Assembly: GCA_035626395.1 (NCBI GenBank)
Contig: DASPNR010000031.1
Coordinates: forward strand, 248,001-312,000
DNA: 64,000 nucleotides
Origin: Candidatus Limnocylindrales bacterium
GTDB lineage: Bacteria; Desulfobacterota; Binatia; UBA1149; CAITLU01
Direction of reading: 5' to 3'
Shown piece after piece: positions 33,265-42,056 of this stretch. The first letter of the stretch is position 1, and each line of letters begins with the position of its first letter. The notes under the pieces are model-generated. The model saw only the letters and a program-made list of their open reading frames with translations, was not told the origin of the DNA and did no database searches. The position numbers and the translations under genes were made by a program.

Positions 33265-35415
33265 ATGCGTATCCACCACCGCACCTGCAACCTCTGTGAA
33301 GCTCACTGCGGCCTGATCATCGAGACGGAGGACCGGCGAATCGTCTCCATCCGCGCCGACGAGGACGATCCTCTCTCGCAGGGCTACATGTGCCCCAAGG
33401 GTTACGCGCTCAAGGATCTGTACGAAGATCCCGATCGCCTTCGCCGGCCGCTCATTCGCACGGGCGAGAGCTGGCGCGAGGCTTCGTGGGAGGAAGCGAT
33501 CGCCGCAGCGGCGCGGGGGCTGCACGAGGTGCAGAAGCGGCACGGTGCCGATGCGTTGGCCAGCTACGTCGGCAACCCTACGGCTCATAATCTGGCGGCG
33601 ATGCTGTCGCTGCCGGCGTTCCTGCGGCTGCTCGGGACGCGCAACAAGTACAGCGCCTCCTCGGTCGATCAGTTTCCGAAGATGCTGTCGGCCTATCTGA
33701 TGTTCGGTGGACAGCTTTCGGTTGCCGTCCCGGATGTCGATCGCACCAGCTACTTCCTCATCCTCGGTGCCAATCCGCTGGTCTCCAACGGCAGCCTGAT
33801 GACGGCGCCGGACATGAAACGGCGCCTGCGCGAGCTGCGCAGCCGCGGCGGGCGCATCGTCGTCGTCGACCCTCGCCGTACCGAGACGGCGGCGGCGGCC
33901 ACCGATCACGTCTTCATCCGGCCGGGGACCGACGCGCTGCTGCTGCTGGCACTGATCAACGTCGTCTTCGAGGAGAACCTGGTCCGGCTCGGCGCAGCCG
34001 ACGGCCGCATCGACGGCGTCGAGCACATGCGCGAGCTCGCTTACCCGTTCACGCCCGAGCGCGTGCAAGGCGCCACCGCAGTGCCGGCCGCCGACATCCG
34101 ACGCATTGCCCGCCAGTTCGCGGCCGCCGACGGCGCGGCCTGTTACACGCGCATCGGCACCTGCGTGCAGGAATACGGCACCCTGGCGAGCTTCCTCGGC
34201 GACGTCCTCAATCTCATCACGGGAAACGTCGACCGCGTCGGCGGCATGATGTTCCCGAACCCGGCCGTGTCCTATTCCTCCAAGGGAAGCTACCGGCGCT
34301 GGAAGTCGCGAGTTCGCGGGCTGGTCGAGTTCGGCGGCGAGCTGCCGGTGGCATGCCTGGCCGAGGAGATCGAGACGGAAGGACAGGGACGGATCCGGGG
34401 CCTCTTCACGATGGCCGGCAATCCCGTGCTCTCCACACCCAATGGACGGCGCCTGGAAGCGGCCCTGGCAACGCTCGATTTCATGGTCAGCGTCGACCCG
34501 GCGCTCAACGAGACGACGCGTTTTGCCAACGTGGTACTGCCGCCGCGGCACGCGCTCGAGAACTCGCACTTCAGCCTGGTATTCCACAAGCTCGCGGTGC
34601 GCGACACGGTCAAGTTCTGCGATCCGGTGTTCGAGCCTGACGAGGACAGCCTCAGCGAATGGGAGATCACGGCGCGCCTGTCGGCCGAGCTGGTGCGGCT
34701 GCGCAATGAGGATGCCGTCGCGGCAGGAAAGCCGCCGGTGCCCAATCCGACCGAAGCGCACTTTTCGGCCACGCCCGAGCAGTTCATCGAAATGCTGCTG
34801 GCCGGCGGCCCCTATGGTCTGACGCTGGAGGAGATTCGTGCCCGGCCGGCTGGCATCGACCTCGGCCCCTTGAAGGAGGGCGGTTTGGATCGCGCCCTCC
34901 GGCACGAAGATGGCCGCATTCATCTGCAGCACGAGGAGATCGATGCGGAGGTCGCGCGCCTGTCGGCACAGCTTGCCGCGGGAGCCTTCGGCGGCGACGG
35001 CGCGGCCGGCAACGGCTTCCTGCTGATCGGGCGCCGTCAGCTGCGGTCGAACAATTCGTGGATGCACAACTGTGCCAGCCTCATCAAGGGGCCGGAGCGG
35101 TGCACTCTGCTCATGCATCCGTCCGACGCGACGCGGCTCGGTCTCAAGCACGGCCGCACCGTCTCCGTGGCAAGCCGCGTGGGCGAAGTGTCGCTCGCCC
35201 TCGAAGTGACCGAGGAGATGATGCCGGGCGTCGTCAGCATGCCGCATGGCTTCGGCCATTCGCGCGAAGGCACGCGCATGAAGCTGGCATCGGCAAAACC
35301 CGGTGCTTCGATGAATGACCTGACCGACGAAGCGATCACCGAGGGTCTGGTCGGCAACGGAGTTCTGACCGGCGTTCCCGTGCGTGTCAGCGCGTTTGAA
35401 CGCGGGATGAGCTGA
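33265..35415 (+). CDS. Molybdopterin oxidoreductase with N-terminal 4Fe-4S site
   Basis: A 716-residue DMSO-reductase-superfamily enzyme. Cys8, Cys11, Cys15 ('CNLCEAHCG') and Cys43 ('GYMCPKG') bind a [4Fe-4S] cluster. Bis-MGD landmarks include 'SASSVDQFPKMLSAYLMFG', 'FLILGANPLVSNGSLM', 'VVVVDPRRTETA' and the C-terminal 'MPHGFGHSREG' dinucleotide-binding domain. There is no Tat signal, so it is cytoplasmic. It is only distantly similar to the enzyme at 14071-16461 and likely has a different substrate. No partner subunit is adjacent. It is divergent from apaG across ~105 bp. A promoter-like element and terminator follow it before the ABC-F gene. Confidence 0.88.
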   Translation: MRIHHRTCNLCEAHCGLIIETEDRRIVSIRADEDDPLSQGYMCPKGYALKDLYEDPDRLRRPLIRTGESWREASWEEAIAAAARGLHEVQKRHGADALASYVGNPTAHNLAAMLSLPAFLRLLGTRNKYSASSVDQFPKMLSAYLMFGGQLSVAVPDVDRTSYFLILGANPLVSNGSLMTAPDMKRRLRELRSRGGRIVVVDPRRTETAAAATDHVFIRPGTDALLLLALINVVFEENLVRLGAADGRIDGVEHMRELAYPFTPERVQGATAVPAADIRRIARQFAAADGAACYTRIGTCVQEYGTLASFLGDVLNLITGNVDRVGGMMFPNPAVSYSSKGSYRRWKSRVRGLVEFGGELPVACLAEEIETEGQGRIRGLFTMAGNPVLSTPNGRRLEAALATLDFMVSVDPALNETTRFANVVLPPRHALENSHFSLVFHKLAVRDTVKFCDPVFEPDEDSLSEWEITARLSAELVRLRNEDAVAAGKPPVPNPTEAHFSATPEQFIEMLLAGGPYGLTLEEIRARPAGIDLGPLKEGGLDRALRHEDGRIHLQHEEIDAEVARLSAQLAAGAFGGDGAAGNGFLLIGRRQLRSNNSWMHNCASLIKGPERCTLLMHPSDATRLGLKHGRTVSVASRVGEVSLALEVTEEMMPGVVSMPHGFGHSREGTRMKLASAKPGASMNDLTDEAITEGLVGNGVLTGVPVRVSAFERGMS

Positions 35416-35427
35416 CGCAAAATTCCC

Positions 35428-35456
35428 TTGACGCCCTCGGCACTCGGGCGTACCGT
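35428..35456 (+). promoter_or_regulatory. Candidate promoter for ABC-F leader RNA
   Basis: TTGACG (35428-35433) and TACCGT (35451-35456) are separated by 17 bp, 12 bp after the molybdopterin gene stop. The -35 is good, the -10 weak. Transcription would start near 35463 and run into the hairpins before the ABC-F gene. Confidence 0.4.
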
Positions 35457-35620
35457 CATCTCCGGGTTCCGGGCGTTGCGTTGCACTTCCGCGAATGGAC
35501 GCTCGCGAAACCAATGACAGGGCGTCCTACGGCGACGACCTAAACAGATACCGGTTCCGCAACCGGTAGGTTTCTGGAGGTGAGGTACGACCCTCACCTC
35601 CAGAATCTCTTTTTCCTTCC
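35457..35620 (+). ncRNA. Candidate structured leader or small RNA upstream of ABC-F gene
   Basis: A ~155-nt segment with no coding frame. It contains a possible GGACGC/GCGTCC stem (~35497-35526), a perfect 8-bp hairpin TACCGGTT-CCGC-AACCGGTA (35549-35568) extended by ACC/GGT across a bulge, and a terminator at its 3' end. It could be a free-standing small RNA or an attenuator leader controlling the downstream ABC-F ATPase; ABC-F resistance and translation factors are often controlled by attenuation. No known riboswitch class was recognised. Confidence 0.45.
35572..35615 (+). terminator. Very strong intrinsic terminator upstream of ABC-F gene
   Basis: A perfect 14-bp stem (TTCTGGAGGTGAGG at 35572-35585 with CCTCACCTCCAGAA at 35592-35605), a six-base loop and TCTCTTTTT immediately after. 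The 5' arm contains a Shine-Dalgarno-like GGAGGTGA. It stands 71 bp before the ABC-F start codon. Confidence 0.8.
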
Positions 35621-35685
35621 CTCCTTTTCTTGCGACTCCTTGCGAGTTGCTCGGCACGCTTCGCCTCTCTACAAGGGACGGTCCC

Positions 35686-37758
35686 GTGTCGTTGATCGTT
35701 CTGGAGAGCTGCGACCTCGCCTTCGGCGGTCGCTCCATTCTGTCGGGCCTCAATCTGCGGATCGGAGAAGAGGATCGCGTCGGCCTGGTCGGCCGCAACG
35801 GCTCGGGAAAGACGTGCCTGCTGCGCATCCTTGCGCGTCAGCAGGAGCCGGACTCAGGCGCCGTGCGCACCGCCAACGCGATGCGCACCGGCTATCTCCC
35901 CCAGGAAGTGGATGTGGCCGGCGGCCGCAGCCTGATCGATTCGGTGCTGGCGAGCGTGCCGGGCCGCATCCAGCTCGAGCAGGCCCTGGAGGTCGTCGAG
36001 CAGGAGCTGGCGGAGGCGCAGACCGAGTCCGAGCAGATGGAGCTGTCCGAGAAGCTCGCCACGCTCCACGACGACCTCCTCCACTTCGACGGCAACTTCT
36101 CCCCGCACGAGGCACACGCCATCCTCGACGGACTCGGCTTCCGCCCTGGCGATGCGCAGCGCGATCTGTCGGAGTTCAGTGGCGGCTGGAAGATGCGGGC
36201 GGTGATGGCCTCGCTTCTGTTCCAGAAGCCCGACCTTCTGATGCTGGATGAGCCGACCAACCACTTGGATGTGACGACCATCGGCTGGCTGGCAGATTTT
36301 CTGAAGCGCTTCCGCAACGCGCTGGTGCTGGTCTGCCACGACCGCGATTTCCTCAACGAGCAGATCAACCGCGTCGTTTCCTACGAGCCCGAAGGGGTGC
36401 GCCAGTACGCGGGCAATTACGAGGACTACCGCCGCCAGCGCGCCGAGGAGGCCGAGGTTCTGGAGCGGCGCGCCGCCAATCTCGCACGCCAGCGCGAGCA
36501 GGCCGAGCGCTTCATCCGCCGCTTCCGCGCGCAGGCGACCAAGGCGCGCGCGGTGCAGAGCCGCATCCGCGCGCTCGACAAGCTCGACGACGTGGTCACG
36601 CTGAGCGAGGAACGCAGCCTGAGCTTCCGCTTCCCTCCCTGCCAGCGCTCGGGCATCGACGTCGTCACGATCAAGGACCTGGGGCATGCCTACGGCAGCC
36701 AACACGTGTTCGATGGAGTCTCGGCCACCATCCGTCGCGGCGACAAGGTCGCCATCATCGGCCCCAACGGTGCAGGCAAGACGACGCTGCTCAAGATCCT
36801 CGCGGGGGAGATGGCGACAACGCGCGGCGAGGTGAAGCTCGGCCACAACGTCAAGCCCGGCTACTACGCCCAGCACGTCACCGAGAAGCTGGACGTGCGC
36901 AACACGATCTTCGACGAAGTCTGGCAGCACAGCGCGTACGACGACATCACGCAGGTGCGCAACGTGCTGGGCACCTTCCTGTTCTCGGACGACGACGTCG
37001 AAAAGGGGATCCGCGTGCTGTCGGGCGGGGAGAAGGCGCGCGTGGCACTGGCGCGCCTGATGGTCGATCCGGGCAACCTGCTTCTCATGGACGAGCCCAC
37101 CAACCACCTCGATCTCGAATCCTCGGAGGCGCTGGCGGATGCACTGAGCACGTACGACGGCACGATCGCGTTCGTCAGCCACAACCGCACGTTCGTTCGG
37201 CGCCTGGCCACGCGCATCTGGCACGTACACGACGGCACCATCGAGGAGTTCCCGGGGACGCTCGACGAGTTCCTCTATCACCTGGCGCAGGCCCGCCGTC
37301 GCGCGGACAAGGACGGTGCGGGTCGCCCGGTGACGGCCGACGTGATCGACCGTCCCGTCGAGACCGTGGCAGGCAATGGCAGCCAGGCCGCGCGCAAATC
37401 CCGTGACAGCAAGGCGCGCGGCGCGCCGACCGCGCCCGGCGCTGGGCAAACGCCGCATCCGGCTGGCGCGCAGCGCAGCGCACAGACGCCGCATGCGCAG
37501 GCTCGAGCCGAAGCGGCGCGGCCGCAGAAGAACAAGGCGCGAGAGCTCGAGCGAAGGATCGCCGACTACGAGGCGCGCATCGCCGCCATCGAGAAGGCGC
37601 AGGAAGAGCGCAGCCGCGAGCTGTCCGATCCGGCCGTCTACGCCGACCATTCGCGTTACGGCACGCTGCTGGCTGCCTACACCGACGACAAGAACAAGCT
37701 CGAAGAGCTCATGCTGCGCTGGGAGCAGGCGCAGGCGTCCCTGGCCGAGATGTCCTAG
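35686..37758 (+). CDS. ABC-F family ATPase (Uup/YheS-like translation factor)
   Basis: A 690-residue protein with two ABC domains and no membrane segments. Walker A motifs are 'GRNGSGKT' (~36-43) and 'GPNGAGKTT' (~360-368); signatures are 'LSEFSGGW' and 'LSGGEKARVALARLM'; Walker B regions 'LLMLDEPTNHLD' and 'LLLMDEPTNHLD'. The inter-domain linker is a charged helix pair ('RRQREQ'-type), and a C-terminal coiled coil (~610-690) resembles Uup. ABC-F proteins bind the ribosomal E site to resolve stalled states. GTG 35686 is chosen because AAGGGA lies eight bases upstream and the ABC fold begins at once. A terminator in the leader suggests attenuation control. Confidence 0.9.
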   Translation: MSLIVLESCDLAFGGRSILSGLNLRIGEEDRVGLVGRNGSGKTCLLRILARQQEPDSGAVRTANAMRTGYLPQEVDVAGGRSLIDSVLASVPGRIQLEQALEVVEQELAEAQTESEQMELSEKLATLHDDLLHFDGNFSPHEAHAILDGLGFRPGDAQRDLSEFSGGWKMRAVMASLLFQKPDLLMLDEPTNHLDVTTIGWLADFLKRFRNALVLVCHDRDFLNEQINRVVSYEPEGVRQYAGNYEDYRRQRAEEAEVLERRAANLARQREQAERFIRRFRAQATKARAVQSRIRALDKLDDVVTLSEERSLSFRFPPCQRSGIDVVTIKDLGHAYGSQHVFDGVSATIRRGDKVAIIGPNGAGKTTLLKILAGEMATTRGEVKLGHNVKPGYYAQHVTEKLDVRNTIFDEVWQHSAYDDITQVRNVLGTFLFSDDDVEKGIRVLSGGEKARVALARLMVDPGNLLLMDEPTNHLDLESSEALADALSTYDGTIAFVSHNRTFVRRLATRIWHVHDGTIEEFPGTLDEFLYHLAQARRRADKDGAGRPVTADVIDRPVETVAGNGSQAARKSRDSKARGAPTAPGAGQTPHPAGAQRSAQTPHAQARAEAARPQKNKARELERRIADYEARIAAIEKAQEERSRELSDPAVYADHSRYGTLLAAYTDDKNKLEELMLRWEQAQASLAEMS

Positions 37759-37766
37759 AGACGCCG

Positions 37767-38462
37767 CTACGGCTGCGGCGCGCCGACACCGGTTGCCAGC
37801 CCCGCGGCGAAGCGCTGTACGTCGATCGGCCCGAGGTTGGCCAGGAAATCGCGGTGCGAGCGGCCGGCGCGGTACGCAGGCTCACGCTCGGGGTGGCGAA
37901 GCAGTCTGTGGATACGGTCGAGGTCGGCTTCCAGAAGGATGGTCCCGTGCAGCAGCATCGCGTGGCGGCTGCGCTTGAGCGCGACGCCGGCCACCTTGCG
38001 ATCGCTCCAGCACAGATCGCCGCTCTCGTCGGCACGCAGATCGGTGGCGGCACCGGCCGCGGCCAGCGCGGCCATCGTGATCCGATTGCAGAAACGCTTG
38101 GACCCGGGGATGGTCGCGAGCTCTGCGTCGTGCTCGTAGGGAAGCACGAACGCGTACTGCAGGGTTCCTTCGCCGACGACGACGGCGCCGCCTCCGCTCG
38201 ATCGTCGCAGCACCGCCACGCCTTCGTCACGACATCCATCGAGATCGACCTCGCGATCGACGCGCAGGCTGACCCCGAGCACCACCGCCATCTGCGACGT
38301 CTGCCACACGCGCGTCGTCGCCCCCGATCCGGCTGCGGCGAGCAATGCGAAGTCGCGCTCGAGCTCAACTCGGGCGAGGCAGTCGTCGCCGCTCAGCAAC
38401 TGCACGGGGGGCGCGTTACGCAAGGCATATTGCGCGGCACACACGGACGGCACGGCGTGCAC
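37767..38462 (-). CDS. lplA: Lipoate-protein ligase A-like protein
   Basis: A protein of up to 231 residues in the biotin/lipoate A/B ligase family. '[25 protein letters not shown]' matches the conserved 'RRxSGGGAVxHxxGxLxYS' lipoyl-AMP site, and '[25 protein letters not shown]' carries the catalytic Lys. It attaches lipoate (or octanoate) to E2 or GcvH proteins. The N-terminus is uncertain: the conserved fold begins around 'VQLLSGDD', so GTG 38405 is as likely as the GTG at 38462 given here. It is convergent with the ABC-F gene, 8 bp apart. Confidence 0.8.
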   Translation of the reverse strand: MHAVPSVCAAQYALRNAPPVQLLSGDDCLARVELERDFALLAAAGSGATTRVWQTSQMAVVLGVSLRVDREVDLDGCRDEGVAVLRRSSGGGAVVVGEGTLQYAFVLPYEHDAELATIPGSKRFCNRITMAALAAAGAATDLRADESGDLCWSDRKVAGVALKRSRHAMLLHGTILLEADLDRIHRLLRHPEREPAYRAGRSHRDFLANLGPIDVQRFAAGLATGVGAPQP

Positions 38463-38545
38463 ATTGCCACGACCGGGTGCATGTGGCGATCCTGCTTCCT
38501 ATGCCGGCTCGGACACGACTAACGTTTTCGTCGGAGAGCGAAGCC

Positions 38546-39079
38546 ATGGCCAGGCTCACCTTCGTTCACGGCGACATCACGCAGCAACAGGTCGATGCCA
38601 TCGTCAACGCCGCCAATGAAGCGTTGGTGGGCGGCGGCGGCGTCGACGGCGCCATTCATCGTGCCGGCGGGCCGGAGATCATGGCCGAGTGCGAACGCAT
38701 CCGTCACGACCTCGGCGGCTGTCCCACCGGAAGCGCAGTGCATACCACTGCGGGGCGCCTGCCGGCGCGCGCCGTCATTCACACGGTCGGACCGGTGTGG
38801 CGAGGCGGGATGAGCGGCGAACCGCAGCAGCTCGCCGCATGCTACCGCAACGCGCTGGCGCTGGCCGCCGAGCGCGGGTATCGAACGGTGGCCTTCCCTT
38901 CGATCAGCACCGGTGTCTACGGCTATCCCATTCGGCAGGCCGCTGCAGTGGCCGTCTCGACCATCCAGGAAGAGCTGCGCACGCACCCCGAATCCTTCGA
39001 TGAAGTGCGGATGGTGCTGTTCAGCGAATGCGACCTCGCCGTCTACGAAACAGCGCGCGCAGAGGGCCGCCGCCGCTGA
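38546..39079 (+). CDS. Macro-domain ADP-ribose hydrolase (YmdB-like)
   Basis: A 177-residue single macro domain. '[32 protein letters not shown]' type landmarks are present as 'GDIT' (~9-12), 'NAANE' (~21-25), the [10 protein letters not shown] loop (~29-38) and '[10 protein letters not shown]' (distal ribose loop). These enzymes bind ADP-ribose and hydrolyse O-acetyl-ADP-ribose or mono-ADP-ribosyl groups. ATG 38546 has GGAGAG eight bases upstream. A tiered hairpin follows the stop and may terminate from both sides. Confidence 0.92.
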   Translation: MARLTFVHGDITQQQVDAIVNAANEALVGGGGVDGAIHRAGGPEIMAECERIRHDLGGCPTGSAVHTTAGRLPARAVIHTVGPVWRGGMSGEPQQLAACYRNALALAAERGYRTVAFPSISTGVYGYPIRQAAAVAVSTIQEELRTHPESFDEVRMVLFSECDLAVYETARAEGRRR

Positions 39080-39097
39080 GCCGCGGCGGCGCGTCTT

Positions 39098-39138
39098 GGC
39101 CGCAGCGTTGCCACCGATTCGGTGGCAGCGTTGCGGCC
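39098..39138. terminator. Tiered hairpin between convergent genes (with repeat copies 3 and 4)
   Basis: A symmetric hairpin: outer 7-bp stem GGCCGCA/TGCGGCC, a 4x4 internal loop (gcgt/gcgt) and an inner 8-bp stem TGCCACCG/CGGTGGCA with an ATT loop. It lies between the macro-domain gene and the convergent DUF2267 gene, so it can serve as a bidirectional terminator-like structure. Both arms match the intergenic repeat found at 26758, 32736 and 46197. Confidence 0.5.
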
Positions 39139-39211
39139 GCCGGCGTACCGCCGATGTCGTGCGGCCGCCGGGTCGAGGCTGGTGCTGCCGTGCAGCCTTC
39201 GGCGCATGGAT

Positions 39212-39694
39212 CTACGCCGCGGCGGCCGGCATCTGCCCCTGCTCGAACATCCTCCAGAGCTGTCGCAGATCCTCGGGCAGCGAGCCCTCGATCTGCTGCG
39301 ACTGGCCCTGGGAGATGCGTCTGGTGATCACGCGGACGACGGCGTACATGTAGCGCATCGGGTCGGGGTTGCGGACGTTATTGGCGGAAAGGTTCTGAGC
39401 GATCTGCTGGAGAAACTCGTTGCGGTCGTACTTGATCGGCTTGTCGCGGAGCTGGAAGCCGTTGAAGTACAGGCCCGCCACGAGCAGCGGGAGCTGACCG
39501 CCCAGATGCACGGCTTCGGCGGCCGGGAGCCGGTCTCGCAGCAGGTGAAGAACCGCGCGCAGCGCCTGCAGCGCCTCCTGCGCGTTCTCCGAGTGCAGCT
39601 CGGTCATGATTTCGTGGATCCAGGTGTTCGCCGTCTGCAGGCTCTGATCGAAGACGTGGACGCCGGGGCCGGCGCCAGTTGTTTTGGTTTCCAT
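39212..39694 (-). CDS. DUF2267 family protein
   Basis: A 160-residue, all-helical soluble protein. 'FDQSLQTANTWIHEIMTELHSENAQEALQALRAVLHLLRDRLP' type spacing ('NTWIHEI', 'ALQALRAVLHLLRDRLP', 'EAVHLGGQLPLLVAGLYFNGF') is the DUF2267 signature. These small proteins are often stress-linked but of unknown function. GAGAGGGA lies 6-13 bases before the ATG. A 12-bp perfect palindrome lies 22-33 bp upstream of the ATG and may be regulatory. Confidence 0.85.
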   Translation of the reverse strand: METKTTGAGPGVHVFDQSLQTANTWIHEIMTELHSENAQEALQALRAVLHLLRDRLPAAEAVHLGGQLPLLVAGLYFNGFQLRDKPIKYDRNEFLQQIAQNLSANNVRNPDPMRYMYAVVRVITRRISQGQSQQIEGSLPEDLRQLWRMFEQGQMPAAAA

Positions 39695-39715
39695 GTTCGT
39701 CCCTCTCGCGAGTTT

Positions 39716-39727
39716 TCTCTCGAGAGA
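39716..39727. promoter_or_regulatory. 12-bp perfect palindrome upstream of DUF2267 gene
   Basis: TCTCTCGAGAGA is perfectly self-complementary and sits 22-33 bp before the DUF2267 ATG. A partial copy (CTCTCGCGAG) lies between it and the start codon. It could be a protein-binding site; there is no further support. Confidence 0.3.
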
Positions 39728-39855
39728 GCCGATCGGCAGAGGATGCCGGCGGCAGGTGGCTCATGGAGGGGCCTCTGTCGCGACCGCTCTCCGTCCTGTT
39801 CTGGCTCGGACGCTTGAAAACTACGCGGATTCGATGCGATCAGCGTCAATGACCA

Positions 39856-40881
39856 TCACGCGGCGACGTTGAGGTATCGCAGACATCCGGTTTCACCCAG
39901 CAGCGCCTCGAGCTCACCACGGTCGGAAATCGACAGCGCCTGCCAGTGAGCGAGAAGCTCGCGAGAACAGCGCGCCTGATACCCGTAGGCGCTGCGCCGA
40001 TAGGCGTGCCCGTCGACTTCCGCTTCGAACGTCTCGCGGCTTGCCGCAACGGCCGCCGCGTTCGCTGCCATGAAGGGGAAGTAGCCGCGCGCTGCCAGCC
40101 GCAGCAACGAGCGGCGCGTTTCGGTCGCGACCTCATCGTTGAAAACCCACTCGCCTTCGACGCCGGATGCATCATCGAGCTGCATCACCCACAGCTCGAC
40201 GCTGGGCGCGATCTCGCGCGCGATGCGCTGCGGAAGCGGGTCGGTGACCAGCTCGCTCAGCTGTCCGTAAAGCGCGAAGTCGGCCAGCGACGGCCGCGTG
40301 CCGAACAGATATCGCGACTGCGTCGCCAGCGGCGCGAGCATGCGCAGCAGCTCGCGGTAGTGGGACTCGATGATGGCGCCGTTGCTCGCACCGCCGCAGA
40401 CGATGTCCATACGCCCGCGCTGGCGCGTGAAGACCTCGCGCTCGAGCATTTCGCGGGTCGGCGCGTCCACGTCACCCGCACGTTCCCGAATGATCCAGCG
40501 GGCCGCGAAACGGCCAGTGTCGTCCTCGACCCATCGAAAATAATACATCGCCTGCATGAACCACTCGTCGGCCATGTCTTCGATGAGGTGACAGAGGAAA
40601 GCGGCAGCGGGATCGGGTGGAACGATGCTGCGAGCGCCGGGATGGCGCGCTTCGAGCTCGTGCGCCAGGGGAGTCGTGTCGACGGCATATCGCATCGAGC
40701 CGTCATCTGCCGGAATGCCGAGGATCGGAATGAGACGCGGACGGACCGCTTCGATGGCCGGGCCCATGTCGGGTCCTCGCAGCCGCCAGACGTGCGGCAA
40801 TCGGCGGTAGCGCAGGATCGCACGCAGCTTCCGCGAAAAAGGGGAGGGGTTGGCGCCGATGATTTCGTAAGGCTGGTTCAC
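39856..40881 (-). CDS. GST-fold protein with conserved C-terminal extension (paralogue A)
   Basis: A 341-residue protein: a thioredoxin-like GST N-domain ('YEIIGANPSPFSRKLRAILRY', with SPFS where Ser/Cys chemistry is expected; 'TPLAHELEARHPG'), a GST C-domain with 'YLFGTRPSLADFALYGQL', and a ~95-residue extension ('YFPFMAANAAAVAA...RETFEAEVDGHAYR...GYQARCSRELLAHW...LLGETGCLRYL'). The extension is shared with the gene at 42057-43223. The start is GTG 40881 with AAAGGA six bases upstream. It is divergent from the AraC regulator gene, 109 bp away. Activity unknown; probably glutathione-dependent. Confidence 0.75.
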   Translation of the reverse strand: MNQPYEIIGANPSPFSRKLRAILRYRRLPHVWRLRGPDMGPAIEAVRPRLIPILGIPADDGSMRYAVDTTPLAHELEARHPGARSIVPPDPAAAFLCHLIEDMADEWFMQAMYYFRWVEDDTGRFAARWIIRERAGDVDAPTREMLEREVFTRQRGRMDIVCGGASNGAIIESHYRELLRMLAPLATQSRYLFGTRPSLADFALYGQLSELVTDPLPQRIAREIAPSVELWVMQLDDASGVEGEWVFNDEVATETRRSLLRLAARGYFPFMAANAAAVAASRETFEAEVDGHAYRRSAYGYQARCSRELLAHWQALSISDRGELEALLGETGCLRYLNVAA

Positions 40882-40990
40882 AGGATTCCTTTGCGAGCGC
40901 CGCAGCTTAGCGGCGCGCATGCCGGCGGTCCTGGCTGCGCGGGTCAACTTTTGGTCGCCGGCGGCCAGCTGGTATGGCTGCGCGCGCAAC

Positions 40991-42010
40991 ATGCCAGCTC
41001 CGGGCAGCACACTGAATACCTGGGCCATCGTCGTCGCGCGCACGCTGGAGGCTCGCGGCATCGACAGCGCCGAGCTGTTTCGCCAGGCCGGCATGGATCC
41101 GGCCATCCTCGGCGACCCCAACGGCCGCTATTCCGTCGCACAAATGGCGCGCCTCTGGCGCCTGGCCGTGCAGGCCACGGGCGACCGGTGCCTCGGCATT
41201 CATGCCGCCGAGTACGTGCAGCCGGCGACGTTCCACAACCTCGGCCTCGCGCTGCTGGCCAGCGTGACGCTGGAGGATGCGCTGGTGCGCGCAGCGCGCT
41301 ACTCGCGCATCGTCAGCAACGCCGCCGACGTCACCGTCGATGAGACGCGCGAAGGCATCCGCCAGACCCTCACGTTTCGCCGCGGCATGCCGCAGGTGGA
41401 CGAGGACATCGATTTGTTCATGGCGGCCTCACGCAAGATGGGCGATCTGCTGACAGGCCGCCAGATCAAGCCACGCCAGATTCGCCTGCGGCGGCGCGCC
41501 ACGCCGGAGATGGCCGCCGAGTTCGAGCGCTTCTTCGGCGTGCCCGTGGAGTTCGGGGCGGGCGAGAACTCATTGATGGTGGGTCTCGAGGACGCGCGCC
41601 GGCCTCTGCCGATGGGCAATGCCGTTCTGGCGGGCCAGACCGATCGCATCATGCTCGAGCAGATCGCGCGCAGCGACGATGCATCCATCGCCGAACGCGT
41701 GCGCGCGGAGCTGATCGCACGCTTGCCATCGGGAGAGCCCGGCCGCGCCGATCTTGCGCGCGTGCTGGCGATGAGCGAGAAGACGCTGCAGCGCCGGCTC
41801 AAGGACGAGCGAACGACGTACCAGCACCTGCTGGACGAGACGCGACGCGAGCTTGCCGAGGAGTATCTGCGCGACGGGGGACTCTCGGTTTGCGAGGTGA
41901 CGTTTCGGCTGGGGTTTTCGGACCAGAGCAGCTTTACGCGGGCGTTCAAGCGGTGGACCGGCGTGGCGCCAAGAGAGTTTCGGGCACGGCCCGGCCCGCC
42001 TCATCTTTGA
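40991..42010 (+). CDS. AraC-family regulator with arabinose-binding-type N-domain
   Basis: A 339-residue regulator. The N-terminal ~220 residues ('NTWAIVVARTLEARGID', 'YSVAQMARLWRLAVQATGD', 'FHNLGLALLASVTLEDAL') are of the Arabinose_bd type seen in OruR/ArgR-like AraC proteins. The C-terminal ~100 residues hold two helix-turn-helix units ending 'LGFSDQSSFTRAFKRWTGVAPREFR', the AraC signature. It likely activates genes on binding a small ligand. It lies between two paralogous GST-fold genes, the divergent one at 40881 and the co-directional one at 42057, which are its probable targets. The ATG at 40991 lacks a strong ribosome site. Confidence 0.88.
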   Translation: MPAPGSTLNTWAIVVARTLEARGIDSAELFRQAGMDPAILGDPNGRYSVAQMARLWRLAVQATGDRCLGIHAAEYVQPATFHNLGLALLASVTLEDALVRAARYSRIVSNAADVTVDETREGIRQTLTFRRGMPQVDEDIDLFMAASRKMGDLLTGRQIKPRQIRLRRRATPEMAAEFERFFGVPVEFGAGENSLMVGLEDARRPLPMGNAVLAGQTDRIMLEQIARSDDASIAERVRAELIARLPSGEPGRADLARVLAMSEKTLQRRLKDERTTYQHLLDETRRELAEEYLRDGGLSVCEVTFRLGFSDQSSFTRAFKRWTGVAPREFRARPGPPHL

Positions 42011-42056
42011 CCCGCAAGGCCAAGCGACCCGCGTCCCATTCCGCTATGGTGCCGGC

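Noticed and set aside
32959..35514. Long minus-strand open frame (~850 codons) opposite the molybdopterin gene, fusing into apaG sequence
   Set aside because: Antisense artefact; the plus strand shows clear Fe-S and MGD motifs, and the ApaG part is in a different frame.
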